DNA from: Suilimivivens sp963618065
Lineage (GTDB): Bacteria > Bacillota > Clostridia > Lachnospirales > Lachnospiraceae
Reading direction: 5' to 3'
Length of the DNA: 12,729 nucleotides
Assembly: GCA_963618065.1 (NCBI GenBank)
Contig: CAVERH010000074.1
Span: forward strand, 1-12,729
The notes beneath the pieces are model-generated. The model searched no databases and was not told the DNA's origin. It saw nothing but the letters and a program-made list of their open reading frames with translations. Below are positions 1-6,650 of the stretch, piece by piece. Positions within the stretch are counted from its first letter, which is position 1. The number at the start of each line of letters is the position of its first letter. The position numbers were made by a program, and so were the translations under genes.

Positions 1-436
1 ACTCTGTGGCGATGTCTTTTGACAGCCCTTTGGAGTTACTGCCGGTGACATAAACATCAAGGTTTTTGTATGCCTTGAGTTCGTTCAGCATATCGTAGAT
101 GGTAACCTCAATGCCGCCGTTTTCCTTGTCCACTACTTTTGTTGTGAGCTGCACCTCATCAATGAACAGATAGAATTTTTCATTCTTTCTGTCCCGGACG
201 GTGCTTTCAACATATTCACACAGGGTAATGGGATTTCTGAATTTATAGTACCGCCGCTGATCCAGTTCGATTTTCAGAATATGCTCTTCCGGAACATTCT
301 GCGAAAGGAGATATTCGAAAAACAGATCGAAGAGCAGCACGGACTTGCCGCATCTGCGTATGCCTGTAATGACTTTTATCTCGCCGTTCCACATACTGTG
401 GATCAGTCGGTTCATATAGGAATCTCGTTTAACCAT
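1..436 (-). CDS. AAA-type ATPase, DUF4143 family (N-terminal part, runs off window)
   Basis: This is the first 145 codons of a P-loop ATPase; the rest lies left of the window. The translation starts MVKRDSYMNRLIHSMWNGEI. The Walker A motif GIRRCGKS is at about residues 22-29, a Walker B-like FYLFIDEVQ follows at about 90, and a sensor-1-like VYVTGSNSKGL near 130. This order is typical of the AAA_14/DUF4143 ATPases that are often multicopy in clostridia and Bacteroidetes. Their cellular role is poorly known, and a DNA-binding or toxin-like role is only speculation. The ATG at 434-436 is chosen because GAGGTGA lies 4-5 bases upstream. A strong sigma-A promoter lies at 482-510. The family is confident; whether the full gene is intact cannot be judged. 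Confidence 0.85.
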   Translation of the reverse strand, partial: MVKRDSYMNRLIHSMWNGEIKVITGIRRCGKSVLLFDLFFEYLLSQNVPEEHILKIELDQRRYYKFRNPITLCEYVESTVRDRKNEKFYLFIDEVQLTTKVVDKENGGIEVTIYDMLNELKAYKNLDVYVTGSNSKGLSKDIATE

Positions 437-437
437 G

Positions 438-570
438 ATTTCACCTCGTACTTAGGACGAAACCGTCCGAACTTCTATGTTAGTATACCACAATTTTTGA
501 AAAATATCAAGGTCGCAAGAAAAGTTCACAAAGAAGTTGTGACGGAAACGGACTAAGTACGAGGTGAAAT
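438..570. repeat. 43-bp imperfect inverted repeat flanking the ATPase promoter
   Basis: Arm 1 (438-480) read on the minus strand and arm 2 (528-570) read on the plus strand match at about 35 of 43 positions. The outer 18 bases, CTAAGTACGAGGTGAAAT, are identical (438-455 versus 553-570). The 47-base centre (481-527) holds the promoter. Arm 1 is the leader and ribosome binding site of the ATPase gene. Arm 2 carries the same ribosome binding site pointing right, but no start codon follows it. It is either a relic of a divergent second ATPase copy or an arm of an invertible promoter segment. Confidence 0.8.
482..510 (-). promoter_or_regulatory. Sigma-A promoter of the AAA ATPase gene
   Basis: On the minus strand there is TTGATA (505-510), a 17-base spacer and TATACT (482-487), a near-consensus housekeeping promoter. 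Transcription would start near 475 and leave a leader of about 40 bases. The promoter core lies exactly between the two arms of the inverted repeat 438-480 / 528-570. Confidence 0.7.
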
Positions 571-583
571 TCTCCGATACGTC

Positions 584-663
584 TCAGATCCCATAGGGGA
601 TAATTTCATCAATGGTCAAGTTCTGCTTCGGCTTGGAGATGCCGTTATACTGCCTGTGGCATA
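584..663 (-). pseudogene. 3' tail of an unidentified minus-strand reading frame
   Basis: Reading the minus strand from about 663, an open frame gives LCHRQYNGISKPKQNLTIDE followed by IIPYGI and a TGA at 584-586. It looks like the C-terminus of a real protein because it is lysine- and proline-rich and ends cleanly. It is wedged between the inverted repeat and the permease remnant, so its upstream part has been lost. I do not recognise the family. A chance open frame of this length is possible. Confidence 0.3.
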
Positions 664-1110
664 GCAAGAACAGCGATCGGTACACTGTTTTCCATGCTTG
701 TGATTACAACAGCAGGATATGCGTTGTCAAAGGAGTTCCGTGGAAGAACGGCATTGATTGACGGAGCCAGCTTTTTTACAATCCTCTGGAAGATTTTCCT
801 GCCACTTTCGAAGGTGGGACTTGCAACGGTTGCACTGTTTATTATGGTAGGAAGCTGGAATGAGTGGTTTACAGGTATTCTGTATATGTCAGATACGAAA
901 AATTATCCGCTGGCGTCTTTCTTACAGGTGATTGTTGTACAGGGCAATCAGCAGGATCTGGCTCCTGATCCTACTTCGGCAGCAGCAATGTCCGAAAGAA
1001 CGATCAAAGCCGCACAGATATTTATCGGAGTATTACCGATTCTGTTAGTTTATCCTTTCTTACAGAAATATTTTGTGAAGGGTATTGTTATGGGAGCGGT
1101 AAAGGAATAA
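661..1110 (+). pseudogene. Sugar ABC transporter permease remnant (LplC/MalG-like)
   Basis: Recognisable permease sequence begins near 661 (IARTAIGTLFSMLVITTAGY) without a start codon or ribosome binding site. It ends in the typical C-terminus QKYFVKGIVMGAVKE. The natural protein is about 290-300 residues; only about 150 remain. Inside, LSKEFRGRT runs straight into ALIDGASFFTILWKIFLPLS at about 750, so the stretch between the third membrane segment and the cytoplasmic EAA loop is gone. The intact permease at 8985-9818 has about 67 residues at the same place. The glutamate of the EAA motif is missing. The gene lies just ahead of the binding protein at 1145, as in lplB-lplC-lplA type operons. 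It is very unlikely to be functional. Confidence 0.8.
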
Positions 1111-1144
1111 AAAACGTGATATTATTTTTATGGAGGGTAACAAA

Positions 1145-2797
1145 ATGAGAAGAAGAAGTACCATGTTAACTGCATTATTACTGACATCCGTTGTATTACT
1201 TGGTGGCTGTGGAAGTAAAAGCACAGGGACGACAGAGGTCAGTACACAGAATGCGGACGGAAAGTATGAGCCTGCACTTACGATTACCATTGCCAAGCAG
1301 TTGGATGAAAATGCAGGTAAATATGATGAGGGCGATGACATCAACAATAATCCGATGACACGATTAACCGAAGAAAAGCTGGGAATTAAAATGGATACCG
1401 TGCTTCTTGGCGGTGATGCTGGAAATTATGATACTAAGCTCCGGCTGGCATTAACCGGATCGGAACAGCTTCCCGATGTATTCCCGGTATACGGGACACA
1501 GATGATTGCGGATATGATTGAGTCCGGCCGTGTAAAGGACATTACACAGGATATTGAGAATTATATGCCGGATAGAATCAAAGAAATTTATGATCAGTAT
1601 CCGGAAACCTTTTATTCACTGACTAGGGATGGAAAGATTTATGGACTTGCGTGTCCTCCGGCACTGACGGAAAGTCAGGTAATGATTATCCGTCAGGACT
1701 GGCTTGATCATCTGGGATTACAGGCTCCGACCAATATGGATGAATTTGAAGCAGTAATCAAGGCCTTTACCGAGGATGACCCGGACGGTAATGGCAAGAA
1801 GGATACTTATGGTTTTACCTATGCAGGTGACGGTATTTACAATACGGGATGGGTTTCTGATCCGGTTATTCTGTTCTCCGCTAATTCCGGTAAGCATGTC
1901 CCCGGCATGTGGCAGGAGGATGAAAACGGACAGCTTGTTTATGGTTCTGTTTGTGAAGGAAATAAAGCAACACTGGAACGCATGGCACAGTGGCATGCAA
2001 ATGGATGGATTTTCCAAGAGGCAGCAGCGACCGGTGCATGGGATGCCATGATGCAGTTTACCGAAGGTAAGGCGGGGATCTTCATCGGACGTCCATGGGC
2101 AATTGATTCGGTAAGAGATATAACGTCCGCAGATCCCAATGCTGTCATTGCTGCTTATCCGAACATTAAGCAGGATAATGGGGAGCATACCTACCAGAGA
2201 GCCGAAATCAATGATGGCTGGCTGATGTTTAATGCAGAATTTGACCAGATGGAAGCATTCTTTAAGTACTTTGACTGGCTATATGATGTTGCATTCGGCA
2301 CCGGTGATTTCCAGTATGGCTATATTGAGAATTATGATTATGATATTGTAGATGAAAGGGTTGTGTTTGATCCTTCTTTATTTGATCCGGTTGTGGTAGA
2401 TCCGTTCTATCCTGCCAAGTCTACGGTATTAAAGAATTATCCTGCATTGGATAAAATGAAACCGTATGCTGATGTGTCAGCAGGTGCTGATCCTGATACG
2501 GGAGCGCTGATTAAAGCAGCAGCAACATTTGAAACTGCGCCGGATACAGCGAATGGTTATGTCATTGCATATGATGGAAAGGATGAATTGATTCCGGATC
2601 TGTTCAATGCAGAGCCGACAGAAACCATGAAAAAGGGCTGGGAACAGCTTCAGACCTTAGAGAAACAGACCTACACAAACATTATTTATGGAAAAGAACC
2701 CATCAGTGCATTTGATGATTTCGTAGCGGAGTGGAACGCACAGGGCGGTGAGCAGATTACCCGGGAAATTAATGAGTGGTACAAATCTGTACAGTAA
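1145..2797 (+). CDS. Extracellular sugar-binding lipoprotein, LplA-like (ABC importer)
   Basis: This is a 550-residue substrate-binding lipoprotein. The signal peptide is MRRRSTMLTALLLTSVVLLG followed by the lipobox, with the lipidated cysteine at residue 22 (LLGGC). The mature protein would be anchored outside the membrane and deliver a sugar or oligosaccharide to LplB/LplC-type permeases. Its length and style (LTEEKLGIKMDT, ALTGSEQLPDVF, VIKAFTEDDPDGNGKKDTYG) fit the large LplA-type group. An upstream in-frame ATG at 1130 overlaps the ribosome binding site GGAGGG, so the ATG at 1145 is preferred. The gene is intact, but the permease before it is broken and the other permease gene is absent, so it is an orphan here. 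I see no clear promoter of its own. The substrate cannot be read from the sequence. Confidence 0.9.
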   Translation: MRRRSTMLTALLLTSVVLLGGCGSKSTGTTEVSTQNADGKYEPALTITIAKQLDENAGKYDEGDDINNNPMTRLTEEKLGIKMDTVLLGGDAGNYDTKLRLALTGSEQLPDVFPVYGTQMIADMIESGRVKDITQDIENYMPDRIKEIYDQYPETFYSLTRDGKIYGLACPPALTESQVMIIRQDWLDHLGLQAPTNMDEFEAVIKAFTEDDPDGNGKKDTYGFTYAGDGIYNTGWVSDPVILFSANSGKHVPGMWQEDENGQLVYGSVCEGNKATLERMAQWHANGWIFQEAAATGAWDAMMQFTEGKAGIFIGRPWAIDSVRDITSADPNAVIAAYPNIKQDNGEHTYQRAEINDGWLMFNAEFDQMEAFFKYFDWLYDVAFGTGDFQYGYIENYDYDIVDERVVFDPSLFDPVVVDPFYPAKSTVLKNYPALDKMKPYADVSAGADPDTGALIKAAATFETAPDTANGYVIAYDGKDELIPDLFNAEPTETMKKGWEQLQTLEKQTYTNIIYGKEPISAFDDFVAEWNAQGGEQITREINEWYKSVQ

Positions 2798-2815
2798 AAG
2801 GCTGAGAGAATATGA

Positions 2816-2846
2816 CAGAGAACCGGTCACTTTGACCGGTTCTCTG
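2816..2846 (+). terminator. Perfect 14-bp hairpin after the binding-protein gene
   Basis: CAGAGAACCGGTCA (2816-2829) pairs perfectly with 2833-2846 across a CTT loop, 18 bases after the stop codon. No run of T follows (GCTGAGTTATAT), so it is not a canonical intrinsic terminator. It may protect the 3' end of the lipoprotein mRNA or terminate weakly. Confidence 0.5.
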
Positions 2847-2876
2847 CTGAGTTATATAGTAATGAACGACAATATC

Positions 2877-2885
2877 TGTTATAAT
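2877..2885 (+). promoter_or_regulatory. Extended -10 promoter for the two-component genes
   Basis: TG-T-TATAAT (TG at 2877-2878, TATAAT at 2880-2885) is a perfect extended -10 element about 53 bases before the GTG at 2938. The -35 position for a 17-base spacer (TAGTAA) is poor, which an extended -10 can tolerate. Confidence 0.5.
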
Positions 2886-2937
2886 TTCTTTGGATTCCAG
2901 TCATGGGGAAGATCGGGTGGAAGGAAAGGTATAAGAG

Positions 2938-3369
2938 GTGAAAAGAATCCGGCATATCTATACAATTGTCATAGTGTTTATTTTTCTGGTTACGGCATGC
3001 TTTGTGATTCTGATGCAATATAGCTCGGAGAGTCTGGAAGCTTCCATGGCAGAGGTTGTTACGATTCAGATGGAGCATTCCGGTTCTTTGCTTAATCAGA
3101 AAATCCGTGAGATTGAAATTGAGGCTGCAGGGATTTTAAATAGTGATAAATTGAAAACCATACAACGCTGTGTTACAGAAAATAAGGATGTTTATGATTA
3201 TATTCTGGCAGCAAATGACTTAAAGGAATATCTGACCGGAAGACAGAGAAGTAATGTCGGTATGGCAGAATTTAAGTTATACTGGCCTTATTCGCATCGT
3301 GTGGTTTCTAATGCCATGGTGGGAAGTATTGATTCAAAGGTAATAGAATTATTTGCAGACAATGAATGA
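2938..3369 (+). pseudogene. Sensor histidine kinase, YesM-like, truncated to N-terminus
   Basis: The 143 codons start at a GTG (MKRIRHIYTIVIVFIFLVTA), with AGGAAAGG about 8 bases upstream. Residues 6-27 form one membrane segment, followed by the first part of an extracellular sensing domain. YesM-type kinases are usually near 580 residues, with a second membrane segment, HAMP, His_kinase and HATPase domains; all of these are missing. The frame ends in TGA at 3367-3369, which overlaps the ATG of the response regulator at 3366. The loss therefore looks like one deletion ending at or near the kinase-regulator border. The product could not phosphorylate anything. A deliberately short membrane protein is an unlikely alternative. 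Confidence 0.7.
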
Positions 3370-4130
3370 CCGTACTGATTGTTGATGATGAAGCGTATAT
3401 GGTAGAATATATGAAAGATCTGGTGGATTGGAAGGGATATGGCTTTGACCGGGTTTTAACAGCAACAGGAGGTTCGCTTGCTAAGGATCTGCTGGATGAA
3501 TATCAGCCCGACCTTCTGATTACCGATATCCGCATGCCGAAGATTTCCGGACTTGACCTTTCCATGATGATTTATGAGAAGAAATATCCAACGAAAATCA
3601 TTATTCTTTCCGGATACAGTGACTTTGAGTATGCGAATAAGGCTATGCGTTACGGAGCCTCAGAGTATGTTGTAAAGCCGGTACTGAAAGAGGATTTTGA
3701 AGAAGTACTGGATCGGATTGTAGAACGGTATTTTAAGGAGAGACTGCAAAAGGAAGTACGTGGCTGTAAGGATAATGCGCAGCTGGTTGCTTATATTAAG
3801 AAATATATTTCTGAAAACTGTGAAAAGGATTTATCATTGGATATTTTAGGTGCAATGGTACATCTTCATCCTAATTATCTATCCAAAATGTTTAAGGATG
3901 TAGCCGGAGAGAATTTGTCCAACTATATTACAGATGCCAAGATGAAAAGAGCAACAGAGCTTCTGCTGCATACGGATTTAAAGATACAGGAAGTGATGAA
4001 TCAGCTTGGCTATCAGAAAAGCCAGCATTTTTCAAAGCTGTTCCGTGAAAAATATGGCGTATCACCCAGGGAATACCGCGCAGAATATAGAGAATATCTA
4101 CCGGAGGTTTCTAAGGAAATGATGATTTAA
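3366..4130 (+). CDS. Response regulator, REC plus AraC-type HTH (YesN-like)
   Basis: The product is a 254-residue cytoplasmic transcription regulator. The receiver domain spans residues 1-120, with acidic pocket D7 D8, phosphoacceptor D54 (LLITDIRMP), S82 and K104 (VVKPV). A short linker leads to a two-helix-turn-helix AraC domain at about 140-240, ending LFREKYGVSPREYRAEYRE. YesN-type regulators are often 370-540 residues with a long linker, but short REC-AraC forms near 250 residues also exist. The short linker may therefore be native. There is no good ribosome binding site; the ATG overlaps the stop of the truncated kinase (ATGA), so translation would depend on coupling. The partner kinase is broken, so its phosphorylation source is unclear. 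It probably controlled the adjacent sugar-uptake genes. Confidence 0.85.
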   Translation: MTVLIVDDEAYMVEYMKDLVDWKGYGFDRVLTATGGSLAKDLLDEYQPDLLITDIRMPKISGLDLSMMIYEKKYPTKIIILSGYSDFEYANKAMRYGASEYVVKPVLKEDFEEVLDRIVERYFKERLQKEVRGCKDNAQLVAYIKKYISENCEKDLSLDILGAMVHLHPNYLSKMFKDVAGENLSNYITDAKMKRATELLLHTDLKIQEVMNQLGYQKSQHFSKLFREKYGVSPREYRAEYREYLPEVSKEMMI

Positions 4131-4145
4131 TCAGCATTTCCTTAG
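4111..4145. repeat. 35-bp near-perfect palindrome over the response-regulator stop codon
   Basis: The two 17-base arms (4111-4127 and 4129-4145) match at 16 of 17 positions around a single central T. The outer part is CTAAGGAAATG / CATTTCCTTAG. The TAA at 4128-4130 lies at the centre. No T run follows, and the ribosome binding site of the next gene starts only 8 bases later. As RNA it would form a long hairpin between the two regulator genes, either an inefficient terminator or an mRNA barrier. Confidence 0.7.
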
Positions 4146-4170
4146 GCAGGATGGGGAGGAGTTATGTACA

Positions 4171-6426
4171 ATGAGAAGATATGATAAACTTCCTTTAAAG
4201 AAAGCTTATTATGTTATTTTTACAGGAATGATCGTGATACCATTAGTACTGGTGCTGGTCATCTCATTGCTGACATTGGGAAGGCAGTATAAGGAGCAGG
4301 CAATCCAGAATATCAGGGGAATACAACAGGGAATCGCTGCGGAAATCCAGTCGGATGTGGATTTTATGTCCATGCGTCTGTCACAATTGACGAACGTGAA
4401 TGATAATATGGTGATTCAGTATGCAGCTGAGGTCAATGAGGTAGACTTTGATACACGCTATGATGCATAGCTGAGACTGGATCAGGCAGGCAATATGGTG
4501 ATAGAACCAGTGAAGGATGTGGTATCCATAGGCTTTTATATGAAAAATGGGAATGCATATTTTCTGAGAAGTGATATTAAGTGGACAGTAGAAGAAACGC
4601 GGCAGAAGCAATGGTATCAGGATGCCCTGCAGAAAATGAATTCTGTAAAATTGGGATCGTACCAGACGGTAAAGTCAAGTGATCTGTATCAGGGAGGCAG
4701 CAAGGATCAATTGGTACTGATCTATGCGATAGCGCCTGATGCCATGATTGACCGATCACAGAGTATAGAAATGGTAGTGCTGTACCAGACCAGTGATGCC
4801 GGAAAGGTGATTCGGAATTATAACCGTAATTATGGCAAAGGAAATAATAAGCTGGGAATTATGCAGATCGTAGACGAAGATGGCAGCTACATCTACAGAA
4901 CGAATGATCCAGTTATCGGAAAAGAGCACGGTTATACATGCGTGAGCACACCGCTGGAGCTGAAAAACACCACCTGGTATCTTGAAAGCTACATAAAGAC
5001 ATCGGATCTGATGCGGGATTTTGTGAATGTTGCAATCGTGATTCTTCTTGTGGCAGCATTGATTTTTGCACTTGCAGGATATTTTGCAGAATATTTTATC
5101 CGTCAGATTGTCAATCCGATAGGTGAACTGAGTGAAGGCTTAAAACAGATAGAGGATGGACAAATGAATATCCATATCATTCCACAGGGGCATACAGAGA
5201 TCCGCAGTGTGATCCATCATTTTAATGCTATGGCGAGAAGTCTGAAGTCAATGATTGCAGACTATGAGGAACAGGTCCGAAGAATGGAACGACCGAACGG
5301 AGAATACTTTACGGCACTGGTTCAGGGAAAACTGTCACCACAGGAGCTGATGGAAAAACGGCTGGATTTTTTCATGACCTCATATGTACTGGTGGAGCTG
5401 TATTTTGAATGGCCAGTGGGAACCAAGGCAGATCAGGAAAAAATAGGACAGCTGTTATCCGGTTTTGAACGTAATCCGCGGTATTCTATGCATTGCGTTG
5501 CCTGTCAGGTGGGACATACAAAAGTATTTTTATACTATAGGATCACAGAAAATGATGACCGACAGCATATTTTCAGTATGCTCAAGGACTTACAGAGCTA
5601 TGTGAAAACGGAATATAATGCAGGGATGGTGTGCTGTATAGGCGAAGAATGCCAATCATTGGAAATGTTTGAAGCAGCGGTGGCTTTTCTGCGAAAATGC
5701 TCCCGGATAAGTTATCTGTATGGGGAGGCTGCGATCGTGGATCTGGAAGCGGATAGGGAAGAAGCAGAGGCACTCAGCATAGCAGCAGGGGATTATGAAC
5801 GTCTGGCAGACAGCTTATATAGTGCGGACACAAAGAATTTTGCAGCGGCAAAGGAAAAGCTGTATGAGAAGCTGAATACAGGAAACAGGAAGGAAGCAGA
5901 GAAGAATATCTTTGCTGTGATTCTGGCGGTTGCATCACGATTTGCAAATGATGGGATTACTTTATCTGTTATTTTTGGTCAGAGATATAATTATAAAGAA
6001 AAAATAAAACGACTGTCTTCCAGTCGTGAGATGAAAATGTGGATTACAAACTATATCAACTGGGTAATGGACTATTCGATAAGTAAGATCGATACGATAG
6101 AGACGGATGTAGTTATAAAAGCGAAGCATTATCTGGCAGACCATTATGAGAATGAGAAGCTGACGCTCTCTGAGGTTGCACAATATGTAGGTCTGAGCGA
6201 GAAATATTTTACAAATCGCTTCAGCAAAGAAACCGGAGAGACGTTTTCTAACTATCTTACCCAGTTACGGATACAGAAAGCAAAAGAGTTATTGCGTACG
6301 ACTACATTCAAGAGCTATGAAATTGGTGAAATGGTTGGATATCGTAATGCAGAACATTTTACCAGAATGTTTAAAAAGGAAACCGGATATACTCCGGCAC
6401 AATACCGTAAGCAGGAAAAAGGATAG
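4171..6426 (+). pseudogene. YtdP-like membrane AraC-family regulator with in-frame TAG
   Basis: One frame of 752 codons encodes a one-component membrane regulator. It has a first membrane segment at residues 13-36, an extracellular sensing domain (about 37-280), a second membrane segment at 284-308, HAMP at about 308-360, a linker domain, and an AraC HTH at about 648-748 (LTLSEVAQYVGLSEKYFTNRF ... FKKETGYTPAQYRKQ, with a final KG). Domain order and length match B. subtilis YtdP. Such proteins sense an external signal and activate nearby sugar-transport genes. The frame is broken only by TAG at 4468-4470 (codon 100, DTRYDA*LRLDQAGN). A CAG-to-TAG change is the simplest explanation. The start is the ATG at 4171, with GGGGAGGAG 9 bases upstream. 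Restart at the ATG at 4495, behind a weak AGGCAGG, would give 643 residues without the first membrane segment. It is recent decay or a sequence error, since everything downstream is intact. Confidence 0.85.
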
Positions 6427-6456
6427 AAAATGAATTGCAGAAAGATTCAGATTAGG

Positions 6457-6486
6457 ACAAAACGCAGGTAAAAACCTGCGTTTTGT
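6457..6486 (+). terminator. Intrinsic terminator after the YtdP-like gene
   Basis: ACAAAACGCAGGT (6457-6469) pairs perfectly with 6474-6486 across an AAAA loop. The A run at the foot and the matching TTTT within the 3' arm make it a plausible bidirectional intrinsic terminator. It lies 30 bases after the TAG at 6424-6426 and separates the old locus from the next operon. Confidence 0.75.
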
Positions 6487-6650
6487 TACATTATATTAAG
6501 AATTCTAACGATCGATCAAAATAGTGATATCGTAATTCGAACCAAATATCAAGAAAACGGACGAAATGAAATGGTGAAAGATATGGATTGCCGTTATACT
6601 TAGGCTCGTAAACATAAACCAAATATTTCTTGCAAGGAGGACGTAAGGAT
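6487..6650 (+). promoter_or_regulatory. Promoter region of the sugar ABC/SDR operon
   Basis: This is a 164-base AT-rich gap without genes. TATACT at 6595-6600 is a good -10, but the matching -35 position (TGGTGA, 6572-6577) is poor, as expected for an activator-dependent promoter. The 10-mer AACCAAATAT occurs twice (6540-6549 and 6617-6626). The ribosome binding site AAGGAGG follows at 6634-6640. Control by one of the two adjacent AraC-type regulators is inferred from position only. Confidence 0.4.

Noticed and set aside
281..556. Plus-strand open frame of 91 codons opposite the ATPase start
   Set aside because: It is antisense to a well-supported P-loop protein, has no ribosome binding site and shows no family features.
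1718..2188. Minus-strand frame of 156 codons inside the first binding-protein gene
   Set aside because: It is a shadow of the intact lipoprotein gene and is rich in Cys, Ile and His as expected for antisense translation.
4164..4184. Six-codon leader peptide MYNEKI before and overlapping the YtdP-like start
   Set aside because: It shares the ribosome binding site of the real gene by chance of an upstream ATG. Nothing such as repeated codons or an attenuator suggests function.
4468..4470. TAG as a recoded sense codon
   Set aside because: The same gene ends with TAG at 6424-6426, and no other gene in the window has an internal TAG. Recoding is not supported; a nonsense mutation or error is simpler.
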